From positions 1-5,535 of the forward strand of contig JANXYT010000060.1 in the NCBI GenBank assembly GCA_025355915.1: 5,535 nt of DNA, in the 5' to 3' direction. The notes below the pieces were generated by a model that had not been told where the DNA came from, ran no database searches, and was given only the letters and a program-made list of their open reading frames with translations. The stretch is from Holophagaceae bacterium. Its GTDB lineage: Bacteria > Acidobacteriota > Holophagae > Holophagales > Holophagaceae. The position numbers were made by a program, and so were the translations under genes. How positions within the stretch are numbered: the stretch's first letter is position 1; every line of letters begins with the position of its first letter. This document shows positions 1 to 5,535 of the stretch, one piece after another.

Positions 1-803
1 TAGAAGGAGGCCAGCTCGAACCAGGGCTTCACGGACACCTCCGGCAGCAGGGCCTGAATCCGCGCCTGTTCGGCCGCCGTGTCCTGGGGGCGCTTCAGCA
101 CGATGGACAGCCGCGACCGCGCCGGGCCCGCGTCCAGCAACTGGCTCGCGGTGGCGAGGCTGATGGTGAGAAACCGATCGTTCAGTTCGCGCAGCCCCAG
201 GTCCTGGAGGCCCGCCACATCGACGTCCACGGCGTTCAGCGCGCCGTCGCGGGTGGTGGACATGAGGGTGAGGGAACTGCCGACGGAAGCGCCCAGGGTC
301 CTGGCCAGACCCACCCCGAGGATCACCTCCCGGGCCGTCGGATCGGGGGAGAGCCACCGGGAACCCGCGCCCCCGGGAGCTTTGGCGCCGCCCTTCAGGG
401 CCTCCTCGCTGGCCATGTGTTTCGGTTCCAGCACTGGGTCCACGGCCGTGCCAAGGAAGGCCACGCTCTTCGGGCCGCTGGAGAGCAGGCCCATGAATTG
501 GATGCGCGGCAGCACTTCGGCCACGGCCGGATCCTGGCGCAGCCGCGCCGCCAGCGCCTCACCGCCGGACAAAGCCTTCTCCAGGCTCTGGGCTTCATCG
601 CCTTCCATGGCCCCGGGCGGCATCACCTGGAGATGGCCGAGCCCGCCGCGGATGGCCGCATCGGAAAGTCCCTGGAAGGTCTGGGCCATGAAGCCTCCCG
701 CCAGGCTGAGGGCCAAAAATCCAGCCACCACCACCATCAGCGTGAGGGCCGTGCGCCGCCGCTGACGCAGCAGGCTCCGGAGGGCGAGGCGGGCCAGGAT
801 CAT
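1..803 (-). CDS. ABC transporter permease, FtsX/MacB (LolC/E) type, 3' end beyond the window
   Basis: This is the inner-membrane permease subunit of an ABC transporter of the MacB/LolCE superfamily, which usually acts on lipoproteins, lipids or peptides at the cell envelope. I translated it directly: 267 codons are open to the left edge, so the C-terminal part, including the remaining membrane helices, is missing. The N-terminus is typical of the family: an Arg-rich cytoplasmic stretch (LALRSLLRQRRRTA, residues 6-19), then one hydrophobic helix at about 20-45. A periplasmic domain of the MacB_PCD kind follows, with GHLQV (56-60), a GLLSSG segment (105-110) and FLTISLATASQLLDAG (211-226), which resembles the usual end of this domain. 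The ATG at 803 is supported by a GAGG ribosome-binding site 7 nt upstream. The ATPase gene ending at 958 is its obvious partner, though a 154-bp gap holding a repeat element separates them. The fold family is secure; the transported substrate is unknown. Confidence 0.88.
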   Translation of the reverse strand, partial: MILARLALRSLLRQRRRTALTLMVVVAGFLALSLAGGFMAQTFQGLSDAAIRGGLGHLQVMPPGAMEGDEAQSLEKALSGGEALAARLRQDPAVAEVLPRIQFMGLLSSGPKSVAFLGTAVDPVLEPKHMASEEALKGGAKAPGGAGSRWLSPDPTAREVILGVGLARTLGASVGSSLTLMSTTRDGALNAVDVDVAGLQDLGLRELNDRFLTISLATASQLLDAGPARSRLSIVLKRPQDTAAEQARIQALLPEVSVKPWFELASF

Positions 804-810
804 CGGGGGG

Positions 811-814
811 CCTC
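811..814 (-). promoter_or_regulatory. Ribosome-binding site of the permease gene
   Basis: On the minus strand GAGG lies 7 nt before the ATG at 803, separated by CCCCCCG. It fixes the permease start, because the reading frame stays open further upstream into the repeat element without another ATG that gives a family-like N-terminus. The site lies just outside the inverted repeat ending at 829, so translation of the permease can start independently of the ATPase gene. Confidence 0.6.
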
Positions 815-828
815 GCAGGCTTCCAGTC

Positions 829-950
829 GCTGGTCGCGGAAAGCGCGGAAGAACACAGAAAACCGCGGAAAAAGGACTGGGATGGCCGTGACTGACGTTG
901 CACGTTCCATGTCGCGTCTTCCGCGGAATTCCGCGTCTTCTGTGACCAGC
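829..950. repeat. Intergenic mirror-symmetric element with phased CGCGGAA/CACAGAA units
   Basis: The element occupies 122 of the 154 bp between the ATPase stop and the permease start. Its ends are a perfect 7-bp inverted repeat, GCTGGTC (829-835) and GACCAGC (944-950). Pairing continues to 850/929, giving 22 aligned positions: 18 Watson-Crick, three G.T and one A.C on the plus strand. Each arm contains four inward-facing copies of a short unit. On the plus strand they begin at 835 (CGCGGAAAG), 844 (CGCGGAAGAA), 854 (CACAGAAAAC) and 864 (CGCGGAA). On the minus strand they begin at 944 (CACAGAAGA), 935 (CGCGGAATTC), 925 (CGCGGAAGA) and 916 (CGCGAC). Spacing is 9-10 nt throughout. The right arm includes a perfect 14-bp palindrome, CGCGGAATTCCGCG (922-935). 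I see no coding signature and no target-site duplication. It resembles REP/BIME-like dispersed intergenic repeats in layout; whether it is dispersed in this genome cannot be seen here. Confidence 0.75.
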
Positions 951-957
951 TCTTTTC

Positions 958-1626
958 TCATGGTGCCTCCACCAGCCGCCCGTCGGCGAGGCGGAAGACG
1001 CGGTGGGCGCGGGAAATGACGGAGGGATCGTGGCTGGCCACCAGGAAGGTGACGCCGCGCTCCTGGGCCAGCTCGGCCATGAGGTCCATCAGGGGACCGC
1101 CATGGGCGTGGTCGAGGCTGGCGGTGGGTTCATCGGCGAGGACCAGCAGCGGATCCGGTGCCAGGGCCCGGGCAATGGCGGCGCGTTGCTGCTGCCCGCC
1201 GCTGAGCTGCCCCGGATGGTGGTGCCGCCGATCCGCGAGGCCCACGCGATCCAAGGCAGCCTCGGCGCGGCGCCGGGCCTCCGCTTCGGCCACGCCCTGA
1301 AGCTGCAGGGGCAACATGACGTTCTCCAGCGCGGACAAAACGGGCACCAGATTGAGGGCCTGGAACACGAAGCCGAGGCGCCGCAGACGCAGATCGCAGC
1401 GGGTCCGCTCGGGCAGGGAGGACACGGCTACTCCATCGAGAAGAACTTCGCCTTCATCCGGGGTATCCAGCAGCCCCGCCAGCTGGAGCAGGGTGGTCTT
1501 GCCACTGCCGCTGGGTCCCGCCAGCACCGCCAGGCAGCCTTTCGGCACCTGGAGGGACACGGCGAACACACCGGCGCGTTCGCCGCCGAGTTCGTAGGCG
1601 CGGGTCAGATTGCGGAGTTCCAGCAT
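958..1626 (-). CDS. ABC transporter ATP-binding protein, LolD/MacB type
   Basis: This is the cytoplasmic ATPase that powers the adjacent permease. The 222-residue length is normal for the family, and all nucleotide-binding motifs are intact: Walker A GPSGSGKT (37-44), Q-loop Gln89 in FVFQALNLVP, signature LSGGQ (141-145) followed by QQRAAIARAL, Walker B LLVLADEP (160-167) with catalytic Glu166, D-loop TASLD (168-172), and switch His199 in ASHD. The LSGGQQQR form and the ENVMLPL segment (101-107) are typical of the LolD/MacB/FtsE branch, which pairs with FtsX-like permeases; the next gene encodes exactly such a protein. The ATG at 1626 gives the usual MLELRNLTRAYE opening. No strong ribosome-binding site precedes it. 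The upstream DUF5916 gene stops 21 bp before, so translation may be coupled to that gene. Naming it lolD would go too far, because the substrate cannot be read from the ATPase. Confidence 0.95.
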   Translation of the reverse strand: MLELRNLTRAYELGGERAGVFAVSLQVPKGCLAVLAGPSGSGKTTLLQLAGLLDTPDEGEVLLDGVAVSSLPERTRCDLRLRRLGFVFQALNLVPVLSALENVMLPLQLQGVAEAEARRRAEAALDRVGLADRRHHHPGQLSGGQQQRAAIARALAPDPLLVLADEPTASLDHAHGGPLMDLMAELAQERGVTFLVASHDPSVISRAHRVFRLADGRLVEAP

Positions 1627-1647
1627 CCGACCAGTGTAGCCGTGGCG

Positions 1648-3825
1648 CTAGAACTGCATTGCATACGCCAGCTTCGCGAAGAGGCCGCGCTCCACCATCC
1701 GCTCTGACGCAAGGACGGCCGTGGGGTCCCGGCGCCGTTGGCCTGACCAGCCCAGATAGGCGTTGGTGAATGCGTTGGGCTGCCACCCCACAAAAGCCTT
1801 CAGGAACTTGTCCACGCCCTGGGCCTCACTGCCGTCATAGCGCACGACGAAGGCCTGGGTCTTCACGTAGAACGACCGGGGGAACTGCCAGCTGCCGGAG
1901 GCGACGAGCTCCCGGGCCCGGATGAGGCGCAGGTGGTCCGCTTCGCGGTCGAGGCCCGATTGTTGGCCTGTGAGGTTGTAGGAGATCGCCCCGACCGTAC
2001 CGTAGACGAAGAGCGCCGCCGAGCGGAAGCGAGCCGGATCCCCGGAGGAGAGCTCGAGGGTGCGACCTTCGGTGGCGTTCCACCCCAACCGGAGGGCGGA
2101 GTGTCGGCGCCAGTTGCCGCCAAGGGTGAGGGAGCGGGTGGCCACGGACTGTACCCGGTCTTCGGCCCAGGTGCGACCCGCCACGTCCCAGTTGATGAAG
2201 AAGCTCAGTCGCCCTGCCGTCTCGAACGAAGCGTCGAGGCCCACGGCCCGGTCCATGGGCTCGCCGTTCCACCAGGTGAGGCGCCGCCAGCGGGGGGAGA
2301 TGTTGGCCGAGGCGAGCTTCCCGTTATTCCAGTTGTTTCGCCATTCAAAGCCCGCACTGTGGCGGCGGTAGCCCTGCAGGTCCGAGAAGCCCGATAACAG
2401 CACCAGGTCGGGACTGGTGGCCTGGGTGATGAGGAACGCGGACCAGTTGCGGGTGTTCCAGTCCAGCTCGGCGGAAGTGGCGGTGCCGCGTTGGGAGGAC
2501 AGGGACCCGTCGGCCTGCGGCAGGTGCGCTACGGCGCTCATGGCGCTGCCGATGAAGTGGAATTCGGAACCCAGGTACTGGTCCAGGTAGATGCCGCCGC
2601 TCTGCCCGCCGGTGCGTTCGGGGCCCCCCAGCAGGGACGTGTCCGTGCCCAGGAAGGAGAACCCGGAGCCACGGTCATCCAGCCGGAACTTCATGGCGGC
2701 GGCGGTGTCGCGGGTTGGGTGGCCATCCACGCCCGCGGCTCCGTTCGCCCCAAGGAGCATGCCGCCATCCAGATCCTTGGCGTGGAGCACGCTCCAGCTG
2801 GCGTAGGAGGCCTGGCCCGAGGCCTTCACGCCGTAGAGGGGATTCTGGATGGAGCGGCTGAAGAGCTGGCGTTGGGCCCCCTGGACGCCGAGAAGGTCCA
2901 TGCCCTCCAGGAAGAAGGGGCGCCGCTCCGGATAGAACACCTTGAAGCGGCTGTTGATCTGCAGCGGGTCCACATCCGCGTCTGCCGTGGCGAAATCGGG
3001 CCGATAGGTGCCTTCCAGGGTGAGGCCGGTGGTGGCGTAGCGCAGGTCCATGCCCAGGCGGGTCTGGCGCTTGGTCCGGGCGGAGGGGTCCGTTTCCAGC
3101 GACTGCGTGCGGTTGGAGGTGGCGAAGGGGATGAGGAGGAAGGGCGAGCCCGGCTTGTCCAGGGGCGCCCCGGACACGCGGGCCAGCTGGCAGATGTCGC
3201 ACTGCACGTCCTTGCTCATGCGCGGCCAGGCGATGCCGTACCGTCGCTCCCGCGGGATGATGCGAAGGATGCGCAGGCCCCAGTCGCCGGGCCTGCGACG
3301 CAGGCTGCTGTAGGGAATGCGCATCTTCACCACGTAGCCGTTGGCCGTGAGCACGCCGGTCGAATCCCACAGGCAGTCGTACGAGGCGTTTTCCCCGGTG
3401 CTGTCCGTGGCGATCTCATCGATCTGCCCGCCCAGGGGCGTCACGAAGAAGCGGATGATGCTCTGCCCCTTGCCGGAAGGGTCGAGGTCCACGCCCACGA
3501 AGTCGAAGTCGCCCTGGTTGGTGTCCCGCATGTGGCGGGCGGCGTGGATCTTCGAAGGCTCGGGGTCCATGGCCTCCACGGCGACATAGAGAGCATCGGG
3601 GCCCCAGCCGACGTGAACGATGGTGGGCCACCGGTTCTCGCCCTTGTCGTCCGGCATGATCATCCCGAATTCGGTGATCTTCAGGGCGCCTCCCCAGGTG
3701 GAGAGGTCCGCGTCCCGGGTCATGGACGGCGCCTGGGCCAGCCTGGGAATGGCCAGGTGGGGCGGGTTGGGGGACTGGGAAGCCAGGATGGGCAGGCAGG
3801 CGAAAACCAAGGCTGGATGGCGCAT
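1648..3825 (-). CDS. DUF5916 outer-membrane beta-barrel protein with N-terminal CBM9/DOMON-like domain
   Basis: This 725-residue exported protein has no established biochemical function. The N-terminus (MRHPALVFACLPILASQS) looks like a short signal peptide. Residues about 25-230 resemble the beta-sandwich called carbohydrate-binding family 9 (DOMON-like), with the familiar VGWGPDALYVAVEAMDPEP (72-90), FDFVGVDLDP (107-116) and a WP-R-- segment (200-205). From about 240 onward it matches the DUF5916 pattern: GMDLRYATTGLTLEGTYRPDF (258-278), QIN (289-291) and the hallmark FYPERRPFFLEGMDLL (297-312), then LFSRSIQNPLYGVKASG (321-337). The rest is rich in alternating aromatic/polar strands and ends LAYAMQF; a terminal Phe is the usual outer-membrane assembly signal. 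Three cysteines (Cys151 and a CDIC pair at 209-212) lie in the N-terminal domain. The ATG at 3825 is the only start in the short gap after rimO. The ABC ATPase begins 21 bp downstream, suggesting cotranscription. Binding or transport of a glycan or other ligand is possible but unproven. Confidence 0.88.
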   Translation of the reverse strand: MRHPALVFACLPILASQSPNPPHLAIPRLAQAPSMTRDADLSTWGGALKITEFGMIMPDDKGENRWPTIVHVGWGPDALYVAVEAMDPEPSKIHAARHMRDTNQGDFDFVGVDLDPSGKGQSIIRFFVTPLGGQIDEIATDSTGENASYDCLWDSTGVLTANGYVVKMRIPYSSLRRRPGDWGLRILRIIPRERRYGIAWPRMSKDVQCDICQLARVSGAPLDKPGSPFLLIPFATSNRTQSLETDPSARTKRQTRLGMDLRYATTGLTLEGTYRPDFATADADVDPLQINSRFKVFYPERRPFFLEGMDLLGVQGAQRQLFSRSIQNPLYGVKASGQASYASWSVLHAKDLDGGMLLGANGAAGVDGHPTRDTAAAMKFRLDDRGSGFSFLGTDTSLLGGPERTGGQSGGIYLDQYLGSEFHFIGSAMSAVAHLPQADGSLSSQRGTATSAELDWNTRNWSAFLITQATSPDLVLLSGFSDLQGYRRHSAGFEWRNNWNNGKLASANISPRWRRLTWWNGEPMDRAVGLDASFETAGRLSFFINWDVAGRTWAEDRVQSVATRSLTLGGNWRRHSALRLGWNATEGRTLELSSGDPARFRSAALFVYGTVGAISYNLTGQQSGLDREADHLRLIRARELVASGSWQFPRSFYVKTQAFVVRYDGSEAQGVDKFLKAFVGWQPNAFTNAYLGWSGQRRRDPTAVLASERMVERGLFAKLAYAMQF

Positions 3826-3881
3826 GAAGAATCCCCGGGGTGGGACAGCTCCAAGCCCTACGAGAACCTTCGCAGATCCGT

Positions 3882-5258
3882 TTAGGCCCGCTTGGCTCTG
3901 AATTCCGCCTCGTAGGCCGCCGTGCTGGCCGCCAGGCCGCCCTCTTCGACTTCGCCAATGAGGTCATAGGCATGGGCCTTCACGATGCGCACCTTCTGAA
4001 TGGTGTTCACCTGCGGGGCGCCGTCCACCAGCAGCACGTTGCCGTCGATATCAGGGGCCTGGCCGGCATGTCGGCCCTTCACCAGGAGCTCCGTCTCTTC
4101 GTGGGCGCCTTCCACCAGCACGTCGATGACCTGGCCCACCTTCTCCTGATTTTTCTCCCGGGCGATCTTCTGCTGCAGCTCCAGGAGGCGACGCTTGCGG
4201 GCTTCCTTGGTGCGCTTGGGGACGGGATCGCCCAAGGCGTAAGCGGAAGTGCCCTCCTCCGGGCTATAGGTGAAGACGCCCACATGGTCGAAGCGAGCCT
4301 CCTTCACGAAGGCTTTCAGCTCCTCGAAGGCGGCCTCGTCTTCGCCGGGAAACCCCACGATGAAGTTCGAGCGGAGGGCGATGCCCGGCACGATGCGGCG
4401 CACCTTTTCCACGAGCTTCAGGAAGGAGGCGCGGTTGCCCCCGCGGGCCATGGCCTTGAGGATGGCGGCATCGGCGTGCTGGAGGGGCATGTCCAGGTAG
4501 CGGGCGCAGTTCGGCGTTTCCGCCATGGCGTGCAACAGGCCGTCCGTGAGGCGGTTGGGATAGGCATAGTGGATGCGGAACCAGCGCAGGCCTTCTACGG
4601 CTCCGAGGGCGCGGACCAGTTTTTCGAGGGCATCGGGATCGCCGAAATCGCGGCCGTAGTCCGTGGTGTCCTGGCCCACGAGGCTGATCTCCAGCACGCC
4701 CTGGGCTACGAGGTTGCGGGCCTCGGCGACGACACTTGCGACACTGCGGCTGCGCTGGGCGCCGCGCAGCTGGGGGATCACACAAAACGCGCAGGCGTGG
4801 TCGCAGCCTTCGCTGATCTTCAGGTAGGCGCTGGCCTTGGGTGTGGTGAGCATCCGGGGGCTGGCTTCGGTATAGAGGTAGTCGGGATTGGGATTGAGCT
4901 CGTAGGCGCCGCCAGCGCCGATGATCTCGGCGATCTGCTCGATGTCCCGGGTGCCCAGGCAGGCGTCGATCTCCGGCATTTCGGCCATCAGTTCATCACG
5001 GTACCGCTCCACCAGGCAGCCCGCCACGATGAGCTTCTCGCAGGCGCCCTCCTGCTTCATGGAGGCGGCCTGGAGGATGGCTTCGATGCTTTCCTGCTTG
5101 GCGGCATCGATGAAACCACAGGTGTTCACCACCAGCACCTGGGCCTCCTTCAGCACCGCCGTGATCTGGTAGCCCTTGAGGCGCAGGTGCCCCAACATGA
5201 CCTCGGAATCCACGAGGTTCTTGGGGCATCCAAGGGACATGAATCCGACTTTGGTCAA
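3882..5258 (-). CDS. rimO: Ribosomal protein uS12 methylthiotransferase RimO (radical SAM)
   Basis: RimO adds a methylthio group to the conserved aspartate of ribosomal protein uS12, using S-adenosylmethionine and two [4Fe-4S] clusters. With a TTG start the protein has 458 residues, close to the family norm of about 440. The N-terminal UPF0004 domain carries its three cluster cysteines in SLGCPKNLVDSE (Cys11), NTCGF (Cys47) and AGCLVE (Cys81). The radical-SAM CxxxCxxC is Cys152-Cys156-Cys159 in SEGCDHACAFC. QDTTDYGRDFG (196-206) and DMPLQH (256-261) separate RimO from MiaB. A TRAM domain spans about 372-437, followed by a tail of roughly 20 residues. I chose TTG at 5258 because it gives MTKVGFMSLGCPKN, the normal family N-terminus, and has GGAG 6 nt upstream. 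An in-frame GTG at 5279, with GAGG 8 nt upstream, would add seven residues (465 aa). The DUF5916 gene follows 56 bp downstream with no obvious terminator between. Confidence 0.96.
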   Translation of the reverse strand: MTKVGFMSLGCPKNLVDSEVMLGHLRLKGYQITAVLKEAQVLVVNTCGFIDAAKQESIEAILQAASMKQEGACEKLIVAGCLVERYRDELMAEMPEIDACLGTRDIEQIAEIIGAGGAYELNPNPDYLYTEASPRMLTTPKASAYLKISEGCDHACAFCVIPQLRGAQRSRSVASVVAEARNLVAQGVLEISLVGQDTTDYGRDFGDPDALEKLVRALGAVEGLRWFRIHYAYPNRLTDGLLHAMAETPNCARYLDMPLQHADAAILKAMARGGNRASFLKLVEKVRRIVPGIALRSNFIVGFPGEDEAAFEELKAFVKEARFDHVGVFTYSPEEGTSAYALGDPVPKRTKEARKRRLLELQQKIAREKNQEKVGQVIDVLVEGAHEETELLVKGRHAGQAPDIDGNVLLVDGAPQVNTIQKVRIVKAHAYDLIGEVEEGGLAASTAAYEAEFRAKRA

Positions 5259-5264
5259 AGGGCG

Positions 5265-5268
5265 CTCC
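5265..5268 (-). promoter_or_regulatory. Ribosome-binding site favouring the TTG start of rimO
   Basis: GGAG on the minus strand lies 6 nt before the TTG at 5258. It decides between two candidate starts: the upstream GTG at 5279 also has a GAGG (5288-5291) but would add seven residues not typical of RimO. Both starts may be used. Confidence 0.5.
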
Positions 5269-5293
5269 AGGCCCCTCACGGGGTGAACCTCAT

Positions 5294-5329
5294 AGAATAC
5301 AACGGGCGGCCGAAAAGAGCGCCTGTCAA
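5294..5329 (-). promoter_or_regulatory. Possible promoter upstream of rimO
   Basis: On the minus strand a perfect TTGACA (5329-5324) is followed by TATTCT (5299-5294), a fair -10 hexamer, just before rimO. The 24-nt gap between them is well above the usual 16-18, so the two boxes may not work together. A start near 5287 would leave a leader of only about 8 nt before the GTG and 29 nt before the TTG. The AT-rich patch stands out in an otherwise very GC-rich stretch, which is the main reason to list it. Confidence 0.25.
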
Positions 5330-5345
5330 AACCCCACGGCGCCGC

Positions 5346-5448
5346 GCGAGGGGTGCCGGGCGAGTGAGGCGAGGAACGCGAGTCGAAGCGTAGCGGGTCC
5401 TACGCGAAACGCGCCTGACGCAGCATGGTGACGCCCGCCACCCCTCGC
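5346..5448. repeat. Nested inverted repeat with CGAG units every 9-10 nt
   Basis: A 10-bp perfect inverted repeat, GCGAGGGGTG (5346-5355) with CACCCCTCGC (5439-5448), continues after one C.C mismatch into CGGGCG (5357-5362) and CGCCCG (5432-5437). That makes 16 pairs over 17 positions enclosing 69 nt. Inside is a second hairpin, GCGTAG (5388-5393) with CTACGC (5400-5405), around a 6-nt loop. Between outer and inner stems, CGAG recurs at 5361, 5370 and 5379, then a related CGTAG at 5389, so spacing is 9-10 nt. No T tract follows on either strand, so it is not a simple intrinsic terminator. I recognise no known structured RNA in it: the hallmark sequences of RNase P RNA, SRP RNA and tmRNA are absent. 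It lies upstream of rimO and could be a dispersed repeat or the 3' region of a gene beyond the edge. Confidence 0.6.
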
Positions 5449-5535
5449 CCAGAGGGATGAAGCCAGCCGGGCGCCCCGCGGTGTCAGGGCCCTTGGCTCG
5501 GGCTTACAGCCCTCGGGGCATCGCCCCCGCCATCG
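5449..5535. other. Gene-free right edge with short GC palindromes
   Basis: No gene with a recognisable product is visible here. There are two perfect 8-bp palindromes, GGGCGCCC (5469-5476) and AGGGCCCT (5486-5493), and a 5-bp hairpin GGGCT/AGCCC (5500-5504 and 5508-5512) with a 3-nt loop. One minus-strand frame stays open from the right edge to a TGA near 5327, but its translation is Arg/Gly/Ala/Ser-rich with no domain-like pattern, as expected by chance in GC-rich DNA. The stretch may belong with the preceding inverted repeat. Confidence 0.35.

Noticed and set aside
595..903. Minus-strand frame of 102 codons starting inside the repeat element
   Set aside because: It overlaps the permease gene out of frame, and its start lies in the inverted repeat.
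829..950. Insertion sequence, MITE with target duplication, or CRISPR array
   Set aside because: No transposase and no flanking direct duplication are seen, and the units are too short and mirrored to be CRISPR repeats with spacers.
79..1019. Plus-strand open frames at 79-765 and 417-1019
   Set aside because: They lie opposite the permease and the repeat element; the permease frame on the minus strand matches its family from start to edge, and the plus-strand products do not resemble proteins.
3787..3825. Possible lipoprotein signal at Cys10 of the DUF5916 protein
   Set aside because: VFAC lacks an acceptable residue at -2, and Cys10 comes too early after the start for a normal lipobox.
3826..3881. 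Intrinsic terminator between rimO and the DUF5916 gene
   Set aside because: The only self-complementary piece of note is CCCCGGGG (3833-3840), which is too short, and there is no T tract after it.
2491..3885. A 464-codon open frame on the plus strand opposite the DUF5916 gene
   Set aside because: It mirrors the codon bias of the real gene on the other strand and has no recognisable domain, signal peptide or ribosome-binding context.
3840..5393. A 517-codon open frame on the plus strand across rimO
   Set aside because: It is antisense to an unmistakable RimO, its translation is a His/Gly/Ala-rich mix without motifs, and long antisense frames are normal in GC-rich DNA.
5346..5535. tRNA, RNase P RNA, SRP RNA, tmRNA or integron attC site
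   Set aside because: None of the conserved signature sequences or core sites of these classes is present.

Overview
The window is GC-rich and every gene in it lies on the minus strand. The cell is probably a diderm (Gram-negative) bacterium, because it encodes a predicted outer-membrane beta-barrel protein and a LolD/MacB-type ABC transporter. The gene set and composition fit Acidobacteriota of the Holophaga/Geothrix type, but that placement is an impression from protein style, not a tested assignment.

Read in the direction of transcription (right to left), the layout is as follows. (1) A gene-free right edge (about 5280-5535) holds a long nested inverted repeat, several short GC palindromes and a possible promoter. 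(2) rimO (3882-5258) encodes the radical-SAM methylthiotransferase that modifies ribosomal protein uS12. It probably starts at a TTG codon. (3) After 56 bp comes a 725-residue secreted protein (1648-3825) with an N-terminal CBM9/DOMON-like domain and a C-terminal DUF5916 barrel. (4) After only 21 bp comes an ABC ATPase of the LolD/MacB type (958-1626). (5) After a 154-bp gap comes an FtsX/MacB-type permease (start at 803), which runs off the left edge with 267 codons visible.

The ATPase and permease form one transporter. The 21-bp junction ties the DUF5916 barrel to the same transcription unit, suggesting an envelope-related module behind a housekeeping translation gene. The link between rimO and the rest is only positional.

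The most unusual item is non-coding. The gap between the ATPase and permease genes is almost filled by a 122-bp mirror-symmetric element. Each arm carries four inward-facing copies of a CGCGGAA/CACAGAA unit spaced 9-10 nt apart, and the outer parts of the arms pair over 22 positions. A second element at the right edge has a different sequence but a comparable plan: a 17-position stem around CGAG units every 9-10 nt. No complete novel protein system is visible. The two intergenic elements and the barrel-transporter linkage are the points worth following up.
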